Positions 21,453 to 32,925 of a stretch of 64,000 nt of DNA are shown here, piece after piece (within the stretch, counting starts at the first letter, position 1; each line of letters starts with the position of its first letter). Below the pieces are notes generated by a model, which saw nothing but the letters and a program-made list of their open reading frames with translations, was not told the DNA's origin and did no database searches. The stretch lies in assembly GCA_033239125.1 (NCBI GenBank), contig BSWB01000003.1, positions 107,652,320 to 107,716,319 of the forward strand, written 5' to 3'. Origin of the DNA: Fagopyrum homotropicum. Its lineage: Eukaryota > Streptophyta > Magnoliopsida > Caryophyllales > Polygonaceae. Both the position numbers and the translations under genes were made by a program.

Positions 21453-22680
21453 AACGCTCCTGAATTTGGTCAAGCTAATGACCTTAAAGAAGCGTTTAAT
21501 GGGAGGCAACCCATTGGTACATATTTTTCCCTTTCTTTCTCTTGCTTTTGTTTAATCTAACTCTTGGTGTGCTTTGTTTTTCTTTTGTGTTTTTGGGTGC
21601 TAGATCTTGTTGATTGTCATGAGTTACGAGATGTTGGAGGTCATGTGAAAGCCTCATGGACCAGTTGAAGGTACAAGATCCAAGCACCTGGACGAGGAGG
21701 AAATCACCCAGAAAAATCGGCCTGTTCTTCATCTAGATCGGCCGATTTTCCTGGGCTATGGGGCGATTTTTCCTCTGTATAAAGGAAAGTGATGATCTCC
21801 AATCAAGCATGGGTGGAGCGGACGAGGAACTTGGACGGCTTGCGGTGCCAAGCGCGGGTTCCAACCTCTTAACGAACATCAAGAGCTCTCTACCATCCTT
21901 GATCGATCATCCACCATCATCATCCAATGTGACCCGAAATACCAAAGCATCACCAATTTTACATTGTGAGGACTCTCTTTCACTTCTTTATTTAGTTTCC
22001 ACATTGGGGACAATGTGTTTCTAAGTATGGGGTGGGGTTTTCATGATCACTTGCATGATTAGCATCTAGGATAGTTTAATATTGTCACATGTTTCATTAT
22101 GTCTTGCATTGTACATACATATTTCGAAAAATCCAAAAAATTCAGAAAATTTTAAAAATTTTAGTGCTTCTAAGGCTTGGATATGACCCTAATGATGAAC
22201 CTTGTCTTGTGGATTGGCTATGGATGACCTTATGTGTTAAATTAATGATAGCATATGTGGACTTGAAGTACTTCTCTTGAAACCATGAATGATTTGTGAT
22301 CATGAATGTTTGCCTTGATTGAATTGAGCATTGAAAGTCGATATTACATGCTAGTTCTTGCACATCATTTAGGAATGAATAAGGCAATTCATCTTTCTCT
22401 ACTTCTCATCTTGATCATGTTGCTTGAGCGCCTCAATTGATAAAAATTTGACCTCTTTTGACCCATCCGGGAATAGGAGCATGATAGTGTGTTGATGTGT
22501 GTGAAAAGCAAGTGTGGGGTGAAGTTGTTGATGAAAGAATGATATGAATAAAGTGCTGAAATTGTTGCGAAAGTGTAGCCAAAAATATAGGTTTGGGGAC
22601 GTTGGTTTAAATGACAAGTAACTCGGTACACTTCACGTGATCGGGTGTTGGTGCCTTGCCAAAGTCAAATAAACCAATAG
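21453..22680 (+). other. 3' UTR segment, array unit 4
   Basis: Same elements as in unit 1; cassette at about 21711-21772. It runs directly into the single-copy remainder of the 3' UTR. Confidence 0.7.
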
Positions 22681-23258
22681 TCCTAACGAGCTTTGGTATG
22701 TGTGCCCGGTGTGGATGCATCTCGAAAAATAGAAAAAGCCCGAGAATGGCTAATCACCAAGGTTTCGGCTTTTGTACACCAATGCCATTGTCTCAAAAGT
22801 AAAAGAAAATGAAAAATATACACTTGAGGGAAGTTGATAAGAAATGTGAAATTGTGGTTGTTTAGTTCCTTTCCCGGATTAGCATCACATAGCCTAGAAA
22901 ATTCCCACCTAGTCACAACGTTTCTTGGCCTTCTATTTTACAAGTCCTTTTGACCTACTTGCATGTGTGTAAGACTAAGTGATTTAGATTGGATATACTC
23001 ATGATCATCTTGACTTCTTCATCTTTACATTTCATTGCATGCTATCAAGTTAAGTGTAATTGTCTTTCCATGCTTTCATTTATTTGATGCATAATTGCTT
23101 GTCCATTGCCATGAAACATGACTATGAAGGTGATCCAATATTAGAAGCACAACTCCAAAAGATTTTGCCATTTTTCTGCATGCATAAATCATGTCATCTC
23201 TTAGTCTATAATTGGGAATTTGCTCGAGGACGAGCAAACCTTAAGTATGGGGTATTTT
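22681..23258 (+). other. Single-copy end of the A 3' UTR and polypurine tract
   Basis: Starts TCCTAACGAGC, the ancestral continuation of the 3' UTR (matched in B at about 2700-3290). It ends CCTTAAGTATGGGGTATTTT against the 3' LTR. No gene seen. Confidence 0.75.
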
Positions 23259-25094
23259 TGATAACACGATTTATGACTTAGGTTTAGGTAATCATTTAGA
23301 TAGATTCATCACTCATTCATGCATGATTTAGCACAAATTCGCAACGTTTGCACTCAATTCGCATATTTTGTTGAGATAGACGTCTACACGGACTTGTGCG
23401 TTGCTTTGTAGGTATTTCGGGGGTCTTTTGGACATTAACCGATACATTAGAGGGCCAAGCCTCATGATGGTACACATCCAAGGCTAAGGAGGAGCATAAT
23501 TGGAGCAACAAAGGACACAAAGACCACTATTGGTGCAAGCAATGAATCAACTAATGGCTAAACGAGCATAACAAGTTTCTGCTGAAGAAAATCGGACCAG
23601 CTAGCAGTTAAATCGGACGATTTTCTCCTACTGGGTCGATTTTTGGGCATTTGACAACTTAAGCCACGTGTCCCACGATCTCTTGTCCGTCCTTGCTCTT
23701 GGTGGAGAATATAAGTGGTCCTTCAGGTGGTTGCTGAGCATCTCTCCTCTCCCACACTCTCATTCACAGCTCATTGATTTTGGAGGAAGATTGGAGGAGA
23801 AGAAAAGCTCCAAAAGATTGAAGGAAGAAGAAGAACACCATTGTAGGAGGATAGTGAGGTTTTAAGTAACTTTTGAGTAATTTTTGTAATCTTGGCTTGA
23901 AGAACCATTGCAAGGATTGTTAGGAACGTTTTGAATCTTCATTTAAGAGTTTGTAAGTCTTGCTACAACTTGGATTTGGCTGAGATTTATTGATTTTACT
24001 TGCTTATCTTTCATTATCCATCTATGAACACCATGTATGCTTGTTTGATGATTTTGGATCTTGATATGCATATTATTGGCTAGTTTATTGTGATTCTAGA
24101 GTGATGGATTGATGGTTATGGCTTGGGTGATGATAGGATGGACTTATATGTTAGTTTAGGATGATTTATATGCACTAAACTCACGACAGAAAAATAAATC
24201 GACCAGTTCATCAGATAAATCGGCCGATTTATCTGTAGAACAGCCCGATTTATTCTCCTGTTGCTCTTTAAATGATAAATCTACATGTTAGGGTGTTTGT
24301 TTGTTTAAATCCTAGTGTTTATTAAGCCTAATTTAGCTTAGTATCACCTAATGCTACCAATCTAAGTGAGGGAAGAGATCTACCCGATGATTTCCGACCT
24401 TAGATACCTAAGATGATGAATGCTAGGTAGTAGTGAGCCTCATAAGCCGCTATTGGATCGAGTGTGCTAGGATTATTGCTTGAGATTTCCCTATTCCGAG
24501 ACTTACCCGGTAAGGAGAGGGTTACCCTTAAGTAGCATCTAGTTTGCGCGGAATTCCTTACTTTAACCTCTTGAGACCTACCCGGTAATAGGAGTTTGAT
24601 GCGGGATTAGTGAAGTGAGAGACTTACCCGGTAATCGCTTCCATTAGTGAACATTCTTTCCCAAACACCGCAGCTTGTCCTTAGAACCCTTAGAACCTTG
24701 AGTCCAATGCCATAACCGGAAATCTTGACCTCTAGAATCTACTTTTCTCTCTTGATCATATACTTGTGCTTTGTGTTACTTACTCGTTTGCTAGCTTAAT
24801 TTGTTAGTTGTTTTTTTACTTTGCTTGACTTGTGATCTTTGTTTGATCACCACAAAAACCAACAAAAACATTGTGTTTTCCATTTTCCTTGTTCCTCATC
24901 TTATCTTAGTCTAGATTCACACTATCTTTGATCATTGCTTGACTCGATTTCACCTTAGTCTTTGTGTTCGACCTCGGAATACTTACCTTTCTACAAACGT
25001 CCCGTACACTGCGGGTTCGCTAGGAGTTAGGATAATTATAACGAGTATAAATTTAAGACTTATTGCGTGCACATCACACGATCTTAGCGTGACA
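23259..25094 (+). repeat. 3' LTR of element A
   Basis: Same length as the 5' LTR, with about sixteen base differences seen by eye. It contains both palindrome cassettes (about 23586-23644 and 24190-24263) and the four ACCCGGTA motifs. Confidence 0.95.
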
Positions 25095-27110
25095 GGAGCC
25101 TACTAAGATGGTCCGCCACTGAATTTTCGGAACCCTTTCTGTCCCGAATTTCCAAGTCAAACTCTTGGAGGAGAAGGATCCACCGTATCAAGCGAGGCTT
25201 GGCATCCTTCTTTGTGAGAAGGTAACGGATCGCAGCATGATCCGTGTACACAATGACCTTGGCTCCCACAAGATATGACTGGAACTTCTCAAAGGTGTAC
25301 ACCACTGCTAGCAACTCCTTCTCGGTTGTGGCATAGTTAAGTTGGGCATCATCTAGCGTCTTGCTAGCATAATAGATGGCATGTGTAAGCCCATCTTTCC
25401 TTTGTCCCAAAACAGCCCCAACGGCCACATCACTTGCATCACACATTATCTCAAACGGAAGGCTCCAATCCGGAGGTTGCATGATAGGGGCGGAGATCAG
25501 GGCATTCTTCAACCTACAAAATGCTTCAAGGCAATCCTTGGAGAAAACAAACTCAACATCTTTCATTAGTAGGTTATTGAGAGGCTTAGAAATTTTAGAG
25601 AAATCTTTAATAAACCTCCGGTAGAAACCGGCATGCCCTAAGAAACTCCTTACCCCCTTCACCGAGGTAGGTGGTGGCAACTTTTCTATTGTTTATATCT
25701 TTGCCCTATCAACCTCAATGCCACCTTGGGAAACCAAATGTCCCAACACAATGCCTTCACTCACCATGAAATGGCATTTCTCCCAATTCAAAATAAGATT
25801 GGTTTCCTCACATCTCTTTAGCACCAAAGACAAGTTAGCTAAGCAATCATCGAATGAAGATCCATAAACCGAGAAATCATCCATAAACACTTCCATGATG
25901 TTTTCAATATACTCAGAAAAATGGCCATCATACTCCTTTGAAAGGTAGCGGGTGCATTACACAACCCAAATGGCATTCTTCTATATGCAAATGTTCCCCA
26001 AGGGCATGTAAATGTTGTTTTCTCTTGGTCATCGGGGTGAATAGGGATTTGGAAAAATCCACTATAGCCATCTAAGTAACAAAAGTGTGAATGTTGAGCT
26101 AATCTCTCTCGCATTTGGTCAATGAAGGGAAGAGGGAAGTGATCTTTCCTAGAGGCCACATTTAGTTTCCTATAGTCAATACACATTCTCCACCCCGTAA
26201 CCGTCCTAGTTGGGATTAGTTCATTGTTCTCATTTGTTACTACGGTCGTACCACCCTTCTTAGGAACAACATGACCGGAACTAACCCATTTACTATCCAA
26301 AATCGGGAAAATGATTCCCGCATCTAGCAATTTAAGGATCTCCTTCTTGACTAACTCTTTCATTATAGGGTTCAATCTTCTTTGAGGTTCAAGTGAAGGT
26401 TTATGATTATCTTCCATCAATATTTTATGCATGCACAAGCAAGGTTTAATCCCAACTAAATCATCAATGGTATAACCAATAGCTTTCCTATGCAATCTCA
26501 ACTCATGCAACAATCTAGCAAGTTGATCATCACTCAAGGATGCATTAACAATCACCGGATAAGTAGAATCTTCACCAAGAAAAGAATAATTAAGATGAGA
26601 GAGGAGGGGTTTAAGTTCAAGTTTAGGAGGACCTTTATCGGTTGGAGACGATCCATGTAGCTTTACATTAGATGAATCCAAAGCCATTGAAGACTCTCCA
26701 AGACTCCTAGAAGCTTGATCAACCACTAAGGCATTTTTTGGGGAAACCACGGGCAAAATCACGGCCTCTGGCACAACCACGGCCGTGGAATCTGAGAAGC
26801 TGGCATGTTTGAGCATTCTAGAGAGTTCCACGGGTGAAACCACGGTCGTGGTTCTTGCTCCTTGGCCGTGGTTCCTACAGTGGTTCAACACACCTTTGTG
26901 CACTTCAAATTTTGCTCTTGTCTCCTTTTCCAATGCATCCAAAGCCTTGATTTCTTCATTGCAATCATCCTCAACTCCTTCCTCCATTAAACTCAAGCTA
27001 AGAACCTTCTCCAAGGGGTCCTTGATCAGGATCGAGCTCACAACTTCTCTACATTTCTCTTGCTCGACAATGTTGAACACATCTTCACCAAGGGTTGGCC
27101 CTTTCATCAT
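25095..27110 (-). pseudogene. pol: RT and RNase H region of element B
   Basis: Read from 27110 leftwards. First the protease-RT linker, which holds CCACGGCCGTGG-type cassettes, then RT: 'FPLPFIDQMRERLAQHSHFCYLDGYSGFFQIP', 'RRMPFGLCNAPATFQRSMMAIF'. A frameshift near 25900 moves the catalytic 'FMDDFSVYGSSF' into the frame at 25896-25693. A stop near 25690 is followed by RNase H 'FEIMCDASDVAVGAVLGQ' and 'VIVYTDHAAIRYLL' up to 'SVADHLSRL' at the element A insertion. Here the Trp codon that is a stop in A and E is intact ('VTGWRMCIDYRKLN'). Confidence 0.9.
26740..26880. repeat. CCACGGCCGTGG-type cassettes inside the B protease-RT coding linker
   Basis: On the plus strand: AACCACGGGC, AATCACGGCC, AACCACGGCCGTGG, then a second set CCACGGGTG, AACCACGGTCGTGGTT and GGCCGTGGTT. 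Same position in the polyprotein as the AATCGG-type cassettes of A (10276-10416). Confidence 0.75.
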
Positions 27111-27137
27111 TGTGGATAGCTTGAACTTTATATTCTC

Positions 27138-27703
27138 TTATCCTATGTTATAGGAGAGAATTCCATTCTTGCAATCCACTAAGCATCCGGATGTGGCTAA
27201 GAAAGGCCTCCCTAAGATGATAGGAACCGGATAGTCCACCGGGATGTCCAAAACAACGAAGTCTATTGGCACATAGAACTTCCCAAGCTGAACCAGTATG
27301 TCTTCTAAGATCCTTACGGGGTGAGTGATTGAGCGGCCCGCCATGTAGAGGGTCATATTGACCGGCTTCGGCTCTCCTAGCCCAACCTTGTTGCAAAGCG
27401 CAATCGGGATGATTCTTACACTTGCTCCAAGATCACATAGGGCTTCATATTGCACTTCTCCAACCCAATCGGCACACAAAAAGATCCCGGATCTCTTAGC
27501 TTAGGAGGCATCTCCTCCCTCATAGTTTGAATCAACTCCGAGGATCTCTTTGTCATCCTCACTTCTCCATACTCCTCCAACTTCCTCTTGTTGGAGAGTA
27601 TCTCCTTAAAAAATATTCCATAAGCCGGCATACCTAGTATAGCATCCATGAACGGAATGTTAATATGCAATTTAGACATAAGTTCAAGATATTTACCGTA
27701 GTG
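27138..27703 (-). pseudogene. pol: Protease region of element B
   Basis: 'LMSKLHINIPFMDAILGMPAYG' (from 27679), then retropepsin 'CDLGASVRIIPIALCNKVGLGEP' and 'PVPIILGRPFLATSGCLVDCKNG'. There is a frameshift near 27475 and an in-frame TAA at 27703 directly after 'RARARLD' at the end of gag. Otherwise it is closely parallel to A. Confidence 0.88.
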
Positions 27704-29275
27704 TTAGTCCAAACGAGCTCTTGCTCGTGATTGTGGGAATGGTAGTGGTGGCTTGTATGGAGGCGGTTCCACATATGTTGGCTCATCATCCTTGCTCTTG
27801 CCTCCTTCTTCTTGCAATGGCTCCTCCTCCACTACTACTTGCTTTCCCTTAGCATTCTCCTTGGGTAAGGGATCCTTCATGCTCAGCCCACTCCTTGTTG
27901 TGATGGCCAACACTTGGCCTCTTGGGTTATCCTCGGTCCTTCCGGGAAGCTTTCCCGGATCCTTTTGTGCTTCACCCGCCTTTTGGAACACTTGTGCTTC
28001 TAGCACCTTTTGAGCTTTCGAAATGCAAGTCACCGTGCTCTCAAGTCCACTCAACCTTCCAAGCAATTGTTCAAACATCATCTCGTTTCTATCCTTTGGA
28101 GGTTGAGCAAAACCGGGTGGAGGCTCTTGTGAAGCCTTAGGTGGTGAAGCCGCGCTTGTGGAAGCGGGAGGGATCAAGGCACCATCCGGGTTAGAATAGG
28201 AGAACCCGGGATGGTTGTAATTAGGCTGGTAATTGTTGAATTGCTGGCTGTTGTTGTTGAAGTTCCTAGGGCCTTGATAATTGTTGTAATTTCCCCTTCC
28301 CATGTAGTTAACATCCTCCTCTTTGGAAGCCAAATTGGCTTGCACTTGCACTTGAGGACTAGCTTGACTTTTCAAGGTTGTGGCACACAACTCCCTCAAA
28401 GAATTAAGCTCATTGTTGATTGCATCGAGCTTGTAGTTGCTCATGGTGACTTCACTCACTTCATAAACTCCCGGTTTTCTCCCATCACTCTTCCTATGGG
28501 AGTACTTCTCTATCACCAAGGCTTGCTTCTCTACAAACTCCCAAGCCTCATCAACATTCTTCTCCATAAATGTTCCACCGGAAAGCGATTGAAGCTTGAA
28601 TTGGCTATCCTCATCAAGACCCTTAAAATAGATTTCCAATAGCTCTATCTTCGGTATACCATGGTGTGGACAATCTAGGAGGAGGTCCTTAAACCTCTCC
28701 CAAGGCTTGAATAGGCTTTATCTATCCTTCATCATGAAGGCATTGATCTTCCCTCTTAGCTCGGTTGTCTTGGAAGGTGGGAAGAACTTTGTCAAGAAAT
28801 CGGTTGTCATCTCCTCCCAAGTACTCACACGTCCTAGTGGAATCGATTGGTACCAAGCCAAGGCTTTATCCTTAAGTGAGATGGAAAAAGTGCTAAGCTT
28901 ATGGTTGTTGTTCTCCAATCTAGTCAGCCTTAGAGTCTCCATCAAGATCTCATAGTTCATCAAGTGTTGATGAGGAGACTCTCCTTCCATCACTCCAAAT
29001 TGATTATGCCGGATCATTTGTAGCACTTGACGGCGGAGCTCATAATCATGGGCTGCGGGATCTCCTAAGTTCACACCCAGACGGTGCACTCTTTGGGCCG
29101 GATCCATACGTTTCCCTAACATTTGTGGCTCCTCAGTCATGATCTGCTCAAACCAAATATTGACCGCCGGCTGCGGTGGTGGTGGTGGTGGAGCTTGTTG
29201 ACGATTAAGCTCTCTTTGTACAAGAGCTTACCTAATCTTTTCATTTTTCCTCCTAGTTGCTTCTTGCCTCTCATT
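27704..29275 (-). pseudogene. gag: gag of element B, main part
   Basis: Gag domain 'KRMDPAQRVHRLGVNLGDPAAHDYELRRQV' and 'WEEMTTDFLTKFFPPSKTTELRG' (29140-28718), then, after a TAA near 28717 and changes up to 28640, 'EIYFKGLDEDSQFKLQSLSGGT', the asparagine/glycine-rich tail without CCHC, and 'GQVLAITTRSGLSMKDPLPKENAKGKQVV'. The N-terminal coding part lies beyond the hAT insertion at 33127-33323. Confidence 0.9.
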
Positions 29276-29929
29276 TAGAGCTGTCAAACGGGGCTGACAG
29301 GTCGGGTTCGGGTCGGGTTATAACAAGCTCGGGTTGGAATTGGGTCGGGTAAAAAGTAGGCTTGGTTTTTAAACGGGTTGTTTCGGGTCGGGTCGGTTTG
29401 GGTCGGATACCAAATGTTCGGGTTAGAACGGGTTATCGGGTAGCATCGGTTCTTTTCGTGGTGCCAAACGGGGTTGGCGGGTCGATTTCGGGTTGGGTCA
29501 AACGTGTCCGCGGGTCGAGTTCGAGTCGGGTCCAACGGGGTCGGGTTGAAATCGAGTCGGGTATAAATAGGTTTGTTTTTGTTAGCGGGTTGTTTCGGAT
29601 CGGGTCAATTTGGGTCGGGTACTAATTATTCGGGTTGGAACGGGTTATCGGGTAGACTTGGTTCTTGGGCCATGACAAATCGGTTTAGTTTGTTCTCGGG
29701 TCACTTCGGGCCGGATTATTTTTGTTTTTTAATGTTTCGAGAGGTGCCAATTAAGGCGGGTCAAGTTCGGTTTGCTCAAAGATGATATGATTTCTAACAT
29801 CTTTATTCAGGTCGGTTTTGGATGGTGCAATTTTCGAGTTAAATCAAAATTAGCTAGTTATGTGAATATTTTGGTCTAATAAATTATGGAATTCGCAAAT
29901 GATTTTAGTTGGATCGGATAATTATTCGC

Positions 29930-31090
29930 CAATATGATTAGTATGGGCGGCAAAACCAATTTTATCCGCCAATCCAGACCATTTCGTTGACTCGATCCGA
30001 AAAACCCCGATATTTTAGTATCCGTTTTGATCCGGTTAGAATCCGATACGGGAGATCTTCCTGGATCACCGGATCGGATACGGATCAAGGTTTTAGGCAT
30101 CCGAATATCCACGGATATCCGAATAATCATGGATATTTGAATAATCATGGATATCCGCCTATCCGGATACTCATGGATCAGTGGCTCACCGGATATCCAC
30201 GGATAATCGAATATCCAAATATCCGTGGATCATCGGATTCATCGCCTCACCAGATCGTCTTAAGCATCCGAGTACCCGTTTTGTTTTATGAAGCATAAAT
30301 CAACATTGTATGTACTAATATTTATATTTAAAAAAATATATGTATTTAATGGGAAAATATTTGAGTTAGCCAAAACAATGAATTAATAATGTTAATTTGT
30401 TACAACTTAATAACTTATGCACACTTGGTTACTTTATAAGTTCATAATAATCTTTTACTATAAGTGGGTATGATTTTAAAATATTAGTTCTTATAAATAT
30501 GATTATAATTTGGTCTTAATAATAATCTTTTAATAGAAGTTGGTCTCATTTAAATGAACGAATGTCTATAATAATCTTTAATTATAAGTTAGTCTCGTAC
30601 TCTCGTTTTCAAATATAGTTATAAAATGTAAAGATATAGATATCTATTATTTTAAAACCTTATTTTTATTTTCTTATTATAACGTACTTTAATATTCTAT
30701 ACTTTTTTATCATCTATATACTTATAATTTTTACTTTGATTTGTTTTGTGCCTTTTAATTGTTTTTTCATTACATTTTGTGATAAACAAAGTAGAAAATA
30801 TATATCCGGATCAAACGGATATTCAGATCAATCGGATATTAGATCCGGCTAAATCATTGTTGCATATTCAGATCAAGAGGATATCCGGATCAATCGGGTC
30901 AAACAAAATTCATTCGGATCATCCGGATATCCGTGGATAATAATCCGATCCGATCCAACCAAATCATTTTGCATACTATATTTTGGATTCCAGATCAACA
31001 GGAATCCGGATAATTATCCGATCCGATCATGGGAAAAATGCCGGATATCCAACCAAATACGGATCGGAATGGATATCCGAATTTAAAACC
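29930..31090. repeat. GGATATCCG-rich region within the hAT-like element
   Basis: Dozens of short palindromic or inverted ATCCGGAT/GGATATCCG words at both ends (29930-30250 and 30800-31080) around an AT-rich centre. It looks like the subterminal repeats of another nested transposon, but I could not define its ends or a target duplication. Confidence 0.5.
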
Positions 31091-31400
31091 GGGAGATATT
31101 TAACACGAGTGATCATTACAATTATCTCGATAATTATTGCTAGTGAAGAAAGATAATTTATGAAAATATAAGAAATTTACTAGTACTAAAAAGAAAAGAG
31201 AATATTGAAAAACAAAACACATTTATTAGTATTTTGATATAAGCCGTTTATCTTCTTCCTTTGTTAATCACTAACATTTATAGATGCTTTTATATTGATA
31301 TTTTTTAATTAATCTAATTTAATATTCATTAAAATGTCTTTATTACTATTATTATTATTATTATTATTATTACTATTATTACTATTATTATTATTATTAC

Positions 31401-31493
<93 letters not shown>

Positions 31494-32330
31494 GGCATTC
31501 AAAATTATCTTCTACTTCATTTAGCTAATTATCGACCAAGGGTTAATATTAACAAAAAAATATTTCATTACATTATTTTTATCTTAAGAAATTAAAGTAA
31601 TCTATTTATTCAATTAATCAAAGTAATCTAATAATAAACAAAATATAATATTAGGGTGTGAGAACAAATGTAACTAATATTGAATGGATTAAAAATTACT
31701 AAAATTATCTTTCTTATTCTCTAACCTTAATTTACCGGGAGATCTCAATATTTACAATTATATTTCTTATTTTATAACCTTAATTTGCAATTTGCTGAAA
31801 GATCTTGACATTTAAATTTTATGAATATAAAAAAGTAATGCTATTAAATAGGAAATACAATAATAAGCAAATTTATTTAGTATTTTTAAATCCATTTAAT
31901 ATTGGATACAATTGTTCTCAGTTTTATTTTTTTTAGATTATTTTGATAAAATAAACATAAATTACTTTGATTTATTAAGATAAAAATAATGTATTGAATA
32001 TATTCTTTGTTAATATTAACCTTTGATCGACAATTATCTAAATGAAGCAAAATGATATTTTAAATGTCATTAAAATAATAATACAAAAAGTTTAATTATT
32101 ACACAATTAGATTAAATAAAAATATCGGTACAAAACATCCATAAATGTTAGTGACTAGCAAAGGAGGAGACAATACTTATATGGAAATTTTAGATTTTTA
32201 TTTTATCAATATTAGCTTTCCTTTTAGTACTATTAAATTTCTTAAATTTTCATAAATTATCTTTCTTATTTACTAGCCATAATTATCAAGATGATCTCAA
32301 TTATTACTGGCCATAATTATCAAAATGATC
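31090..32330. repeat. Foldback structure with ~0.6-kb inverted arms
   Basis: Left arm about 31090-31690, right arm about 31860-32330. Examples of matching stretches: GAAAGATAATTTATGAAAAT at 31147 against its complement near 32255, and CATTTATAGATG at 31275 against CATCCATAAATG near 32138. The TTA microsatellite interrupts the left arm. The arms are diverged. Possibly a nested MITE or foldback element. Confidence 0.6.
31339..31493. repeat. (TTA)n microsatellite
   Basis: About 155 bp of nearly uninterrupted TTA/ACT triplets. It explains the poly-leucine frame that crosses it. Confidence 0.95.
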
Positions 32331-32689
32331 TCAACCTTTAAACTTAATCAACGGTTTAGATCCATACAACATCACCATGAAGTTGTTTTTGAGCTTCACT
32401 TGAGCCGGACCGGGATAAATACTATCTATTTTCTTTCTTGATAAATCATGTCAAATTATGAACTTATGATACATGTAAGAGTAATGAACTTATGATACAT
32501 GTAAGAGTATTATTGTTTTAAAATTGTAGGTTTAAATGTGTAATTTTATTTTATTTTTATCAATTTACTCCGAATTAACATGTCATATTGGCTTTGACTT
32601 CTTCATAGTTTATAGTTCATACTATCACATCATTTTACTTCACACTATCAAGGTTATCTAGGGTCAGGTTATTTTGGGCTAGTGGCTCA

Positions 32690-32925
32690 TTTCAAGTCGG
32701 GTTACTTTGGGCTAACATGTCATTTTGGGTTGGGTCACTTCAGGCTATCGAGTCATTTCAGTTGGGTTACTTCGGGCAATCGGGTCATTTCGGGTCGGTT
32801 TACTTCGGGCTAACAGGTCATTTCGGGTCGGGTTACTTCGGGCTATCGGGTCATTTCGGGTCGGGGTACTTCGGGCTATCGGGTCATTTCGGGTCGGGTT
32901 ACTTCGGGTTGTCGGGTCGTTATCG
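32690..32925. repeat. ~34-bp tandem subterminal repeat of the hAT-like element
   Basis: About six to seven units of the form GGGTCATTTCGGGTCGGG + TTACTTCGGGCTATC. The overlapping glycine/serine-rich frames here are repeat artefacts. Confidence 0.8.

Larger units (their letters stand above)
12015..22680 (+). repeat. Fourfold tandem array of a 2.67-kb integrase/3' UTR unit in element A
   Basis: Unit boundaries at 12015, 14681, 17347 and 20014, ending at 22680; periods are 2666, 2666, 2667 and 2667 bp. Each unit starts in the last ~50 bp of RNase H (TCCGGGACAAGAAGGGATCC), contains a whole integrase reading frame plus about 1.2 kb of 3' UTR, and ends AAACCAATAGT. The unit junction shares TCC with the sequence that naturally follows the last unit (TCCTAACGAGC), so the breakpoint has a 3-base microhomology. 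The units are nearly identical. Diagnostic differences pair units 1+2 against 3+4 (integrase Arg versus Trp in 'GEKRLLD/GEKWLLD', and TTAAAGG versus TTGAAGG in the UTR). Confidence 0.95.
5709..25094 (+). mobile_element. Element A: Athila-type retrotransposon with fourfold integrase/3' UTR array
   Basis: Two LTRs of equal length (1836 bp) begin TGATAACACG and end AGCGTGACA, and enclose a primer site, gag, protease, RT, RNase H, four integrase copies and a polypurine tract. I count about sixteen differences between the LTRs by eye, so the insertion is young. It sits inside B at the RNase H/integrase junction. The right flank is GGAGC. The left flank is GGAAT, which fits a GGAGC duplication after two transitions. 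The polyprotein is interrupted by stops at 7749, 10970, 11405 and 12062, a frameshift near 9395, and different lesions in integrase copies 1 to 3. The total length of 19.4 kb is well above the 10-12 kb I regard as usual for Athila; the tandem array accounts for the excess. Confidence 0.93.

Noticed and set aside
12015..22680. CRISPR-like or rolling-circle repeat array
   Set aside because: The period is 2.67 kb with no spacers; it is a tandem duplication of retrotransposon sequence.
5704..25099. Perfect target duplication for element A
   Set aside because: The flanks are GGAAT and GGAGC, so only an imperfect duplication can be claimed.
31334..31528. 64-codon poly-leucine reading frame
   Set aside because: It is the translation of a TTA microsatellite.
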